Part shown: one piece after another, positions 31,945 through 44,280 of the stretch | How the letters are laid out: each line of letters starts with the position of its first letter | Position numbering within the stretch: the first letter of the stretch is position 1 | Assembly (NCBI GenBank): GCA_933228675.1 | Contig: OW121740.1 | Coordinates: 7,567,442-7,631,441, forward strand | Direction: 5' to 3' | DNA: 64,000 nucleotides | Source of the DNA: Stomorhina lunata | Taxonomy: Eukaryota > Arthropoda > Insecta > Diptera > Rhiniidae | The notes under the pieces: model-generated | Database searches by the model: none | What the model saw: the letters and a program-made list of their open reading frames with translations, nothing else | Told to the model about the DNA's origin: nothing | Program-made: the position numbers and the translations under genes

Positions 31945-34900
31945 GTAGGTTAAAAATTTAGACAAAAAACAGGAATCAGAAAAATATATAATTTTGATTT
32001 TTTTTTATCTAAATTGAAGTGAATGGAAATCTAAATATGATTTAGTAGATGATGATGTAGAGGATACGGTTACATATCATATGCGTAATACATTTTATTT
32101 CAATGCCAAAGCTTCGGCTCCCCTAACGGGAGAGGAGGTAATAACAATGGTGCATCCATTAATAGCGGTAAGTGAAATTTTGGATTTTTTAATTGAAAAA
32201 GATTTAGGGCTCCGATGACTCATTTGCATAAACATCTTCTTTTTTAAAATGGAATTTTTTTTATAATTTTTTTGAAGTTTTTGAAATTTTTTTCGTAATA
32301 TTATATATTTTTTTTTTAATTTTTCTTAATTTACATTTTCCATCACAACTTATAAAAACAACATCTAAAAATTCTCTAAAATTACAATTGGATTCAAAAC
32401 ATTTTACAAATACTATAGCTAAAATTTGGATTAGTTATATAATATTTTTTGGTCAGGAAAATCGGCAAAATAAAAATTTCGTAATTAATAATAAAATTTT
32501 CTTACCAATATTGCACTTTTTAAACAATTTTCTATTTTTTTTTAATCTTCTATATTTTTATAGCGAATTTAAAAAAATATATATTTTTATAGGAAAGTTT
32601 TTCAAAAATGTTCTATTTTTATAGGAAGTTTTTAAAAATTGTATACACTTAGAGGAAATTTATCAAAAATTTTATATTTTTATAGAAAATTTCAAAAATT
32701 TTATATTTTTATAGAAAATTCATCAAAAATTTTCTATTTTTATAGGAAGTTTTTTTAAAACTTTTATATTTTTATAGAAAATTTTTCAAAAATGTCTTAT
32801 TTTTATAGAAAATTTTTTAAAAATTTTCTATTTTTATAGGAAATTTTTCAAAAATTTCTTATTTTTATAGGAAATTTTTCAAAAATTTCTTATTTTTATA
32901 GGAAATTTTTCAAAAATTTCTTATTTTTATAGGAAATTTTTCAAAAATTTCTTATTTTTATAGGAAATTTTTCAAAAATTTCTTATTTTTATAAGAAATT
33001 TTTCAAAAATTACTTATTTTTATAGGAAATTTTTCAAAAATTACTTATTTTTATAGGAAATTTTTCAAAAATTTTATCTTTTTATAGGAAATTTTTCAAA
33101 AATTTCCTATTTTTATAGGAAAGTTTTTCAAAAATGTTCTATTTTTATAGGAAGTTTTTAAAAATTGTATATACTTAGAGGAAATTTATCAACAATTTTC
33201 TATTTAGGAAATTTTCTATTTTTATAGGCAATTTTTTAAAAATTTTATATTTTTATAGAAAATTTTTCAAAAATTTTTTATTTTTATAGAAAATTTATCA
33301 AAAATTTCCTATTTTTATAGGAAGTTTTTTTTAAATTTCTTATTTTTATAGGAAATTTTTCAAAAATTTCTTATTTTTATAGGAAATTTTTCAAAAATTT
33401 CTTATTTTTATAGGAAATTTTTCAAAAATTTCTTAGTTTTATAGCAAATTTTTCAAAAATTTCTTATTTTTATAGCAAATTTTTCAAAAATTTTATCTTT
33501 TTCTAGGAAATTTTTTTAAAATTTCTTATTTTATATGATATTTTTCTATAATTTCCATTTTTGTACATTCTTCAAAAATGTTCTATTTTTATAGCAACTT
33601 CTTCAAAAAATTCTTATTTTTATAGGAACGTTTTAACAAAATTCTTATTTATTTAGGAAGTTTTTAAAAATGTTTTTATTTTGATAAAAAATTTTTCAAA
33701 ATTTATATAAAATAAATATAACATTTTTGAAAAATTTAAAAAATGTTCTATATATTAAAAATTGTCTATTTTTATGGTAAATTTTTCGAAAGTTTTCTAT
33801 TTTTATAGCAAATTTTTAAAAAATTTTCTACTTTTGTAGGAAATTTTTTAAAAATTTCTTATTTAAATAGAAACTTTTTAAAAATTTCTTACTTTTTATA
33901 GGAAATTTTTCAAAATTCTTAATTTTTTTTTAGGAAATTTTTTAAAATATTCTAAATTTTTTTAGGAAATTTTTTAAAAATTTGTTATTTTATAGAAAAT
34001 TTTTAAAAATTCTTTTTTTTTAGGAAATTTTAAAAATTTCTTAATTTTTTTAGGAAATTTTTCAAAAATTTTCTATTTTTATAGGAAATTTTTCAAAAAT
34101 TTTCTATTTTTATAGAAAATTTTTAAAAAATTTTCTATTTTTATAGGAAGTTTTTCAAAAATTTCATATTTTTATAGGAAATTTTTCAAAAATTTTCTAT
34201 TTTTATAGGAAATTTTTCAAAAATTTCTTATTTTTATATGAAAATTTTCAATAATTTTGTATTTTTATAGGAAACTTTTCAAAAATCTCTTATTTTTATA
34301 GAAAACTTTTCAAAAAATTTTTATTTTTATAGGAAAATTTTCTAAAATTTTCCATTTTTATAGGAAATTTAAAAAAAATTTTTATTTTTAAAGAAATTTT
34401 TAAAAAATTCTTTCTTTTTAGGAAATTTTTTTAAAATTATTTTTTTTTAAATTTTAAAAAAATGTTCTTTTTTTTTCTATTTAATTTTCCCCAGCCCATT
34501 TCTGTGATAGTCCTACGCGAAAAGGCTGCTATGATGGAACTAGTAGTCAAGGCCATTGAACTAGTATTTAAAGGGCAAAAAGGTGTGATCTCAGCCCCAT
34601 TTATGGATATATTTTTCCGAGGTCTTAGTGTTGACTGTTCATCAGAGGAATTTGCCTCAAAAGCCTTATGTACAGCCTTCTACACGGGCGAAGTCAAGCA
34701 GGCGAAACAAGTCAACGATACCCATTTTCTATTCTCATTTATGTCCGCGGTGAGTTTTTTACTATGTCCTCTTTAAGAATGTTTTAAATTTAATCCTCTT
34801 TTAGGCCAATCACTCGGATGCTGGCAAGTTTACCGCTTGTCGTGGTGTTAAAAATTACCATAAACTCGGTAAAGTTATTTTATATGACGATGAACCCGAA

Positions 34901-35899
34901 ATGGATATATGGCCCGGAGATGCTTGCAATCAATTTATAGGCTCCGATTCTACAATATTTCCTCCCTTGATGCATAAAGATGAGGGTTTATGGGCTTTTA
35001 CACCAGATTTGTGCCGATCTCTAGGCGCCTATTATGTGCACAAGACTACCTATGCCGGACTGCCCGCTAGTTATTTTACTTTAGATTTTGGAGATATAAG
35101 GGTAAAAATTTGAATTGTAAAATTTATTTTTAATATAAAAGGTTTCTACTTTTAGAGTGATCCCGAATTGCATTGCTTTTGTGATGATCCCGAAGATTTG
35201 GATACTTGCCCTCCCAGAGGCACTATGAGTTTACATGCCTGTACTGGGGCTCCTTTGCTGGCCTCCTTGCCTCATTTCTATAAAGCCGATCCGAAATTAG
35301 TAGAGGGTGTTAATGGGCTTAATCCCAATGAACATGATCACGCCATATACATAGATTTTGAATTGGTAATACCGAGATACTATAAATTTGAATATATGAA
35401 TAAAATTTGATTCTTTATAGATGTCTGGTACCCCCTTTAGGGCAGCCAAACGTTTGCAGTTTAATATGGATATTGAGCCGGTGGAGGCCATAGAACCCGT
35501 TAGCAAAATTCCTCGTGTCATATTGCCATTATTTTGGGTAGAAGAGGGAGCTGCCCTAAATAAGACCTATACCAATTTATTAAAATATACTTTGTTTTTG
35601 TAAGTATTTTTTGATAAAAAGTAAGAAAGTGTTTCTTAATTTCTTTATTACTCAGGGGCCTACGATTTAATGCCGGCCTACGTTGGACCTTGATTACTTT
35701 CTCGTTGATCGGTCTTATGGGTGGCGGTTATTTGTATATGAAAAAGACCGATAGTTTAGATATAACAATACCGCCTAAGGATAATAAGATCTCAACTGTA
35801 AAACCTGTTTCGGCAAGATCGGATGTGGAGGAGGCGGAGAATAAGCCGCCGATTATAGAAGAGGCCGATTTGACGAGTGAGAAAGTAGAGAAATATTAA
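31676..35899 (+). CDS. Snmp1: Sensory neuron membrane protein 1, seven exons, complete
   Basis: CD36-family membrane protein; in Drosophila the ortholog sits in the cilia of pheromone-sensing olfactory neurons and is needed for detection of lipid-derived pheromones by odorant receptors. The coding join is 31676-31944, 32020-32167, 34495-34749, 34805-35101, 35156-35365, 35421-35599 and 35656-35899, giving about 533 residues (the fly protein is about 550). All introns are GT-AG and reading phase is kept across every junction. Topology is classic: an N-terminal membrane helix (~8-28), a large ectodomain, a second helix (~464-481) and a short cytoplasmic tail. CD36-type cysteines are present ([34 protein letters not shown]). 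N-glycosylation sequons are NIT (66), NDT, NHS and NKT. The match to Drosophila SNMP1 rather than SNMP2 is recognised from memory of conserved stretches such as [20 protein letters not shown]. The start is the ATG directly before the conserved N-terminus; an upstream in-frame open stretch lacks similarity. Confidence 0.95.
32020..32167 (+). CDS. Snmp1: Snmp1 exon 2
   Basis: The first base completes aspartate 90, giving the junction [12 protein letters not shown]. It ends in ...VHPLIA with donor GTAAGT at 32168. It is too short and too flanked by stops to show as a long frame. Confidence 0.88.
32575..34460 (+). repeat. 31-bp satellite filling Snmp1 intron 2 (forward orientation)
   Basis: Units built on TTTTTATAGGAAATTTTT followed by CAAAAATTTCTTA repeat about 60 times, degenerate at both ends and nearly identical around 32860-33000 and 33330-33440. 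Splice signals on each side of the array are intact. The same repeat occurs in reverse orientation just past the gene (36020-37450). Confidence 0.9.
34495..34749 (+). CDS. Snmp1: Snmp1 exon 3
   Basis: Follows the 2.3-kb satellite-filled intron 2; the acceptor is CCCCAG at 34489-34494. It encodes [17 protein letters not shown] to FLFSFMSA (residues ~140-224), including the DCSSEEF cysteine. The donor is GTGAGT. Confidence 0.9.
34805..35101 (+). CDS. Snmp1: Snmp1 exon 4
   Basis: Encodes residues ~225-323, ANHSDAGKF to GDIR, with three ectodomain cysteines. The acceptor is TTTTAG. The donor is GTAAAA, weaker than the others. Confidence 0.9.
35156..35365 (+). CDS. Snmp1: Snmp1 exon 5
   Basis: Encodes residues ~324-393, [18 protein letters not shown] to YIDFEL. 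The cysteine-rich motif is a family hallmark and forms disulfides in CD36 proteins. Confidence 0.9.
35421..35599 (+). CDS. Snmp1: Snmp1 exon 6
   Basis: Encodes [15 protein letters not shown] to KYTLF plus two bases of the next codon, including the NKT sequon. The donor is GTAAGT at 35600. Confidence 0.9.
35656..35899 (+). CDS. Snmp1: Snmp1 exon 7
   Basis: The first base completes leucine 453. It encodes the second membrane helix ([19 protein letters not shown]) and an acidic cytoplasmic tail ending in EKY; the stop TAA is at 35897-35899. Confidence 0.9.
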
Positions 35900-35985
35900 A
35901 GTGGATTTTGAAATTAAAGAAAAATGTTGATTGAATGTTTAATATCTTTTTAAGGCACCATCAAAATCAATCAGAACTAAAATTT

Positions 35986-36010
35986 AATAAAAGTCGAGAT
36001 CACAAATAAA
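35986..36010 (+). terminator. Snmp1 polyadenylation signals
   Basis: AATAAA occurs at 35986-35991 and again at 36005-36010, about 90-110 bp after the stop codon and directly before the satellite block. Either could direct 3' processing. Confidence 0.6.
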
Positions 36011-36019
36011 ATATTAAAA

Positions 36020-37450
36020 AAAAAAATAAAAAAATTTAAACAGTTTTTAAAATTTTCTAAAAAAAATAATTTTTCAAAAATTTCGGATAAAAATAAAAAA
36101 TATTAGAAAAATTCTATAAAAAAAATAAGAAATTTTTGACAAATTTTAGAAGAAAATAAGAAATTTATGAAAAATTTCCTATAAAAATAAGAAATTTTTT
36201 AAAGTTTTTCTATCAAAATAGTAAAAATAAAAAAAAATTCTATTAAAAAATATATGAAAAATAGAAAATTTTAAAAAAATTTCCTATACAAAATAGAAAA
36301 TTTTTGAAAAAATTTCCTATACAAAATAGAAAATTTTTGAAAAAATTTCCTATAAAAATAGAAAATTTTTGAAAAATTTCCTATAAAAAAAGAAAATTTT
36401 TGAAAAAATTTCCTATAAAAATAGAAAATTTTTGAAAAATTTCCTATAAAAATAGAAAATTTTTGAAAAATTTCCTATAAAAATAGAAAATTTTTGAAAA
36501 ATTTCCTATAAAAATAGAAAATTTTTGAAAAATTTCCTATAAAAATAGAAAATTTTTGAAAAATTTCCTATAAAAATAGAAAATTTTTGAAAAATTTCCT
36601 ATAAAAATAGAAAATTTTTGAAAAATTTCCTATAAAAACAGAAAATTTTTGACAAATTTCCTATAAAAATAGAAAATTTTTGAAAAATTTCCTATAAAAA
36701 CAGAAATTTTTTGAAAAATTTCCTATAAAAATAGAAAATTTTTGAAAAATTTCCTATAAAAATAGAAAACTTTTGAAAAATTTCCTATAAAAATAGAAAA
36801 ATTTTGAAAAATTTCCTATAAAAATAGAAAATTTTTGAAAAATTTCCTATAAAAACAGAAAATTTTTGACAAATTTCCTATAAAAATAGAAAATTTTTTG
36901 AAAAATTTCCTATAAAAATAGAAAACTTTTGAAAAATTTCCTATAAAAATAGAAAAATTTTGAAAAATTTCCTATAAAAATAGAAAATTTTTGAAAAATT
37001 TCCTATAAAAACAGAAAATTTTTGACAAATTTCCTATAAAAATAGAAAATTTTTTGAAAAATTTCCTATAAAAGTAGAAAATTTTTGAAAAATTTCCTAT
37101 AAAAATAGAAAATTTTTGAAAAATTTCCTATAAAAATAGAAAATTTTTGAAAAATTTCCTATAAAAATAGAAAATTTTTGAAAAATTTCCTATAAAAATA
37201 GAAAATTTTTGAAAAATTTCCTATAAAAATAGAAAATTTTTGAAAAATTTCCTATAAAAATAGAAAATTTTTGAAAAATTTCCTATAAAAATATAAAATT
37301 TTTGAAAAATTTCCTATAAAAATATAAAATTTTTGAAAAATTTCCTATAAAAATATAAAATTTTTGAAAAATTTCCTATAAAAATAGAAAATTTTTGAAA
37401 AATTTCCTATAAAAATAAGACATTTTAAAAAAATTTCCTATAAAAATATA
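36020..37450 (-). repeat. 31-bp satellite block, reverse orientation
   Basis: The plus strand reads TATAAAAATAGAAAATTTTT followed by GAAAAATTTCC, the reverse complement of the intron 2 unit. About 45 copies; those between 36420 and 37400 are almost uniform. It begins within about 120 bp of the Snmp1 stop codon. Confidence 0.92.
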
Positions 37451-39005
37451 TATTTTTTTATTATTTTCTTGAAACCTTAATAATTATATTTGTAACCACT
37501 AGAAAATGTGATAAGAAAAATCAAAATTATTGTTATTTTCTCACATAACAATAACATAATCATACATTGATTGATTAGAAGAGGAAAGCAAAAAATAAAC
37601 AACTTCGAAAATTATTAACCCATTAATATTAAAGAAAATTGATTTTTACCTGCTCTACTATTATCGAGATTCTTTTATTACTGTTAAAAAAAATAAGTGT
37701 TTCTATTTTTTGGAGAGAAAAAATGACATATAAACATTGAATGAGAAAGATCAAAATATCTTATGTTAATACCAGAATCCTGTTAATGAACAGTCTATGT
37801 CTAAAAATAATCCGGCTTAAGATATAATGATTAACGATATGCAAGTACAGAAAGAGACAAAGCGATATATTTAATGTTAATAACGTTCGGGATTATTTAA
37901 TCGAGATTAACATGTGTTTCGTAATTGGTTATTTTATACCAGAAGTCATTAAAATAACAGCCTTCATGTTAACATATGCTATAAAAAAAACTAAAACAGA
38001 GTCAGAACGATATGTCTTATGTTAATACCAGAAGTTTGTTTATCTTACAGTTTCTCACATAAAATCGTGCTTAACATGTGATTCGTAATTAATGTTATTA
38101 AACGTAAAAGGTTAAAGGCTATGAACAATATCTGTTCTAATATAACTTTTTCAAAAAATATTCTACAAAATTAAAATTGATAAGATTATGCATTTTATTT
38201 TGTAAAAAAAACACTTGACAATAAATTAACACTCAATAAAATTTTGTTTGAAATAGAAAATAAATACAAAAAATTATTATAAAAAATAGACATTTCGACG
38301 TCAAAGATTGATTAGAAGCAAAAATTCACCTTAATTTGAAATTAATAAAATTAAGTGAAAAATTATCTTTATGAAAAATTTATGACAAGTTTAGAATTTA
38401 TGTAGATAAAAGTTGTTGAAGGTGTCAAAGTTTAGGGACATAGAATATGGGAATTTTTAAGAAAAAATTTAATTATGAATTAGAAAATTAGAATTTTGAG
38501 TAGGAGAACTTAAAATTTGAATTTTTTTTTTTTTTGTTATTGAAATTTTTGCGTCAATCAGTTTAAATTATTATTTATTTTTGTCGATTTTTTTATATTG
38601 AAAAAGAATTTATATCTATAATATATTTGTTTAAGCTTAATTTGCATTAATTTATTTACTTGTTGCTCAATGATTACAAACATTTCGTTTTATATATTTC
38701 AGAGGCTTTTTTTCTTTATTGTATTTTTTGTCTCTTTGGAAATTATAATTGATTTTCAATTGAATATGCATGACTTCATTTAGGCATAGAAATTGTTTAT
38801 ATATTTTTTATTGTCATTTCTGTTATTTATTTTTCCTTTCTTTTGTCGACTTTTAGCCGCTGAAATAATATTATTTTTATAAATAAAACATTTAAAAATA
38901 AGACATTATATGCTTTAAGTCTAAGGCTAAAAAAGGGGGAAATTAAGGGTTAGAAGGACTAAAGTGAGGTCCTACTTTTAAGAAACTTTTTAATTTTTTC
39001 TTTGT
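37451..39005. other. AT-rich spacer with weak older repeats
   Basis: CTTATGTTAATACCAGAA occurs near 37760 and 38013, and AACATGTG(T/A)TTCGTAATT near 37910 and 38072, suggesting a degenerate repeat. No gene is seen. Confidence 0.5.
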
Positions 39006-40950
39006 GAAATTATTAAAAAAAATTTATTTTTATACGAAATTTTTCAAAAATTTTCTATTTTTATAGGAAAATTTTCAAAAGTTTTCTATTTTTATAGGAA
39101 ATTTTTCAAAAATTTTCTATTTTTATAGGAAATATTTCAAAAATTTTCTATTTTTATAGGAAATTTTTCAAAAATTTTCTATTTTTATAGGAAATTTTTC
39201 AAAAATTTTCTATTTTTATAGGAAATTTTTCAAAAATTTTCTATTTTTATAGGAAATTTTTCAAAAATTTTCTATTTTTATAGGAAATTTTTCAAAAATT
39301 TTCTATTTTTATAGGAAATTTTTCAAAAATTTTCTATTTTTATAGGAAATTTTTCAAAAATTTTCTATTTTTATAGGAAATTTTTCAAAAATTTTCTATT
39401 TTTATAGGAAATTTTTCAAAAATTTTCTATTTTTATAGGAAATTTTTCAAAAATTTTCTATTTTTATAGGAAATTTTTCAAAAATTTTCTATTTTTATAG
39501 GAAATTTTTCAAAAATTTTCTATTTTTATAGGAAATTTTTCAAAAATTTTCTATTTTTATAGGAAATTTTTCAAACATTCTTTATCTTTCTAGGAAATTT
39601 TTCAAAAATTTTCTGTTTTTATAGGAAATTTTTTAAAAATTTTCTATTTTTATAGGAAATTTTTCAAAAATTTTCTATTTTTATAGGAAATTTTTCAAAA
39701 ATTTTCTATTTTTATAGGATATTTTTCAAAAATTTTCTATTTTTATAGGAAATTTTTCAAAAATTTTCTATTTTTATAGGAAATTTTTCAAAAATTTTCT
39801 ATTTTTATAGGAAATTTTTCAAAAATTTTCTATTTTTATAGGAAATTTTTCAAAAATTTTCTATTTTTATAGGAAATTTTTCAAAAATTTTCTATTTTTA
39901 TAGGAAATTTTTCAAAAATTTTCTATTTTTATAGGAAATTTTTCAAAAATTTTCTAAATTTATAGGAAATTTTTCAAAAATTTTCTATTTTTATAGGAAA
40001 TTTTTCAAACATTCTTTATCTTTCTAGGAAATTTTTCAAAAATTTTCTGTTTTTATAGGAAATTTTTTAAAAATTTTCTATTTTTATAGGAAATTTTTCA
40101 AAAATTTTCTATTTTTATAGAAATTTTTCAAAAATTTTCTATTTTTATAGGAAATTTTTCAAAAATTTTCTATTTATATAGGAAATTTTTCAAAAATTTT
40201 CTATTTCTATAGGAAATTTTTCAAAAATTTTCTATTTTTATAGGAAATTTTTCAAAAATTTTCTATTTTTATAGGAAATTTTTCAAAAATTTTCTATTTT
40301 TATAGGAAATTTTTAAAAAATTTTCTATTTTTATAGGAAATTTTTAAAAAATTTTCTATTTTTATAGGAAATTTTTAAAAAATTTCTTATTTTTATAGGA
40401 AATTTTTAAAAAATTTCTTATTTTTATAGGAAATTTTTAAAAAATTTCTTATTTTTATAGGAAATTTTTAAAAAATTTCTTATTTTTATAGGAAATTTTT
40501 CAAAAATTTCTTATTTTTATAGGAAAATTTTCAAAAATTTCTTATTTTTATAGGAATTTTTTCAAAAATTTCTTATTTTTATCGGAAATTTTTCAAAAAT
40601 TTTCTATTTTTATAGGAAATTTTTCAAAAGTTTTCTATTTTTATAGAAAATTTTTCAAAAATTTTCTATTTTTATAGAAAATTTTTCAAAAATTTTCTAT
40701 TTTTATAAGAAAATTTTCAAAAATTGTGTATTTTTATAGGAAATTTTTCAAAAGTTTTCTATTTTTATAAAAAATTTTTCAAAATTTTCTTATTTTTATA
40801 GGAAATTTTTCAAAAGTTTCTTATCTTTATAAGAAATTTTTCAAAAATTTCTTATTTTTATAGGAGAATTTTAAAAAATTTCTTATTTGTATAGATTTTT
40901 ATAGGAACTCTTTCAAAACTTTGAATTTTTATGGGAAAATGTTCAAAAAT
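39006..40950 (+). repeat. 31-bp satellite block, forward orientation
   Basis: TTTTTATAGGAAATTTTT / CAAAAATTTTCTA units, about 62 copies. Runs of identical units occur around 39130-39560. A larger duplication is visible: the variant 'CAAACATTCTTTATCTTTC' at about 39570 recurs at about 40006 with the same following units, roughly 436 bp (14 units) apart. Confidence 0.92.
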
Positions 40951-42160
40951 ACCTTCTAATTATAGCTTTAAATGTGATTTAATATTTTAAATTAGCGTTA
41001 ATTTTTTATATCTTTCTTATATGATTTTCGCTATAATAACAAAATCGCAACATTTTTTCACTTTAAAAATATTGTTTTCGTTATAAAACTTACAAAAATT
41101 TCAAATAAACAAATATCAAATTCTTGAATCAAATGATCAAAAAAAGATCAAGTTCTTCACTCAAATAACGGGGAAAAATATACAATTTTTGTAACTAAAC
41201 CATCAAAGATTTTAAATATTTTATGGCTGTTTTTCGAGCCTATCAACTTTCAAATTTTTACCACATTGACGGTTATAATGTTACAGAACATGTAATTTAA
41301 AAATCTGAGTCTTAAAATTCTAAAAGGTATTTTTGGTTAATCAAAACAATTTTTATTTATTTAGAAGCTGAGAATGTTTTATTGAAACACTCCAACATAA
41401 ATTTTTCTTGCCATATGGCACAATATAAAAAAACACATTTTGAAAAAAATATAATTGAATATTAGTTCATTGTTACTTTTAAAAATATTTCATAAGAGAG
41501 GGTTAAATTCTTGTCTATTTTTGTCACAAAATTTTGTTTTTTCTCTTAAGAAAATTTTTACTTTCTCTCATTTCACCCATAAAAAATGCAGGTGTTTCTT
41601 TTATTTATTTTAGAAAAATTTTATTTTAAGAAAATTTCAAAACGGATCACCATGAAAGTGAAAAGATTTGTTAATGTCGTGGTTTTTATTATTATCATTT
41701 TGTTCTAATAACAAGTAGCAAACACAACAATTCTTTTTTGATTTATTGCCAAATTTAAAAAGAAAATTTAGAATTATAGCATGTTTGAAAATTTTCTAAA
41801 TTAACACATTTTGTTATGAAAAAATAGTGGGAGGGTAAAATTTATAAGCACGTGACATTATTTAATTTGTGAAAATTATAATTATTAAAATTTTATTTTC
41901 AAATGTGTTAAATTTAGTTTCAGAAATTTATTTCTTAATTTTATAATTTATTTAATTTCTATTTAAATTTACTTATTTTGTTTAATACAACTTTTAGTAT
42001 TTTCAACCAATTTAATGCCTAATGAAGCCTAACAAAATGAGATCATTAATTACGTTTAGGGCGATTTAAAACGAATTTTATCAAATGTTAAATCTTTTTA
42101 TAATTCCTATAATTTTTAATAGAAAATTTGATTTTCAATTAAAAATTAAATTTTTTAAAG
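40951..42160. other. AT-rich spacer, no gene seen
   Basis: No coding frame, terminal repeats or tandem units recognised between two oppositely oriented satellite blocks. Confidence 0.5.
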
Positions 42161-42164
42161 TAAA

Positions 42165-44280
42165 AAAAAGAAAGTGTTAAAAAAATTTCATATAAAATAA
42201 GATTTTTTTAAAATTTCCTATGAAACTAAGAAATTTTTTAAGAGTATCCTATAAAAATGAAAAATTTTTGAAAAATTTCCTATAAAAATAAGAAATTTTT
42301 GACAAATTTTCTATAAAAATAAGAAATTTTTGAAAAATTTTCTATAAAAATAAGAAATTTTTGAAAACTTTTCTATAAAAATAAGAAATTTTTGAAAAAT
42401 TTCCTATCAAAATAAAAAATTTTTGAAAAATATGCTATAAAAATAAGAAATTTTTAAAAAATTTCCTATAAAAATTTTTTTTTTAATTTTCTATAAAAAT
42501 AGAAAATTTTTTTAAATTTTATTTAAAAAGAGAAATTTTTGAAAAATTTTCTATAAAAATAAGAAATTTTTGAAAAATTTCCTATCAAAATAAGAAATTT
42601 TTGAAAAATTTGCTATAAAAATAAGAAATTTTTGAAAAATTTGCTATAAAAATAAGAAATTTTTAAAAAATTTCCTATAAAAATAAGAAAATTTTGAAAA
42701 ATTTCTATGTAAAAATAATAAATTTTTGAAAAATTTCCTATAAAAATAAGAAATTTTTGAAAAATTTCCCATAAAAATAAGAAATTTTTGAAAAATTTTT
42801 TATAAAAATAAGAAATTTTTGAAAAATTTCCTATAAAAATAGAAAATTTTTGAAAAATTTCCTATAAAAATAGAAAATGTTTGAAAAATTTCCTATAAAA
42901 ATAGAAAATTTTTGTAAAATTTCCTATAAAAATAGAAAATGTTTGAAAATTTCCTATAAAAATAGAAAATTTTTGAAAAATTTCTTATAAAAATAGAAAA
43001 TTTTTGAAAAAATTCATATAAAAATAGAAAATTTTTTAAAAAATTTCCTATAAAAATAGAAAATTTTTGAAAATTTTCCTATAAAAATAGAAAATTTTTG
43101 AAAATTTTCCTATAAAAATAGAAAATTTTTGAAAAATTTCCTATAAAAATAGAAAATTTTTGAAAAATTTCCTATAAAAATAGAAAATTTTTGAAAAATT
43201 TCCTATAAAAATAGAAAATTTTTCGAAAAATTTCCTATAAAACTAGAAAATTTTTGAAAAATTTTCTATAAAAATAGAAAATGTTTGAAAAATTTCCTAT
43301 AAAAATAGAAAATTTTTGAAAAATTTCTTATAAAAATAGAAAATTTTTGAAAAAATTCATATAAAAATAGAAAATTTTTGAAAAATTTCCTATAAAAATA
43401 GAAAATTTTTCGAAAAATTTCCTATAAAAATAGAAAATTTTTCGAAAAATTTCCTATAAAAATAGAAAATTTTTCGAAAAATTTCCTATAAAAATAAAAA
43501 ATTTTTCGAAAAATTTCCTATAAAAATAGAAAATTTTTCGAAAAATCTCCTATTAAAAAAGAAAATTTTTCGAAAAATTTCCTATAAAAATAGAAAATTT
43601 TTCGAAAAATTTCCTATAAAAATAGAAAAATTTTTGAAAAATTTAATATAAAATAGAAAATTTTTCGAAAAATTACCTATAAAAATAGAAAATTTTTCGA
43701 AAAATTTCCTATAAAAATAGAAAATTTTGCGAAAAATTTCCTATAAAAATAGAAAATTTTGAAAAATTTCCTATAAAAATTGAAACTTTTTGAAAAATTT
43801 CCTATAAAAATAGAAAATTTTTTAAAAATTTCCTATAAAAATAGAAAATTTTTTAAAAATTTCCTATAAAAATAGAAAATTTTTTAAAAATTTCCTATAA
43901 AAATAGAAAATTTTTGAAAAATTTCCTATAAAAATAAGAAATTTTTGAAAAATTTCCTGTAAAAATAAGAAATTTTTGAAAAATTTCCTATAAAAATAAG
44001 AAATTTTTGAAAAATTTCCTATAAAAATAAGAAATTTTTGAAAAATTTCCTATAAAAATAAGAAATTTTTGAAAAATTTCCTATAAAAATAAGAAATTTT
44101 TGAAAAATTTCCTATAAAAATAGAAAATTTCCTATAAAAAGAGAAAATTTTTGAAAAATTTCCTATAAAAATAGAAAATTTTTGAAAAATTTCCTATAAA
44201 AATAGAAAATAAGAAATTTTTGAAAATTTTCCTAGAAAAATAAGAATTTTGAAAAATTTTCTATAAAAATAGAAAAATGT
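42165..44280 (-). repeat. 31-bp satellite block, reverse orientation
   Basis: Units as at 36020-37450, about 67 copies. A subfamily with TTTTTCGAAAAATTT (an extra C, creating TTCGAA) is confined to about 43210-43740, showing local homogenisation. The outer parts carry the AAGAAATTTTTG variant. Confidence 0.92.

Noticed and set aside
32575..44280. Regular direct repeats resembling a CRISPR array
   Set aside because: Units are contiguous with no unique spacers, GC content is near zero, and the context is a fly gene; this is satellite DNA.
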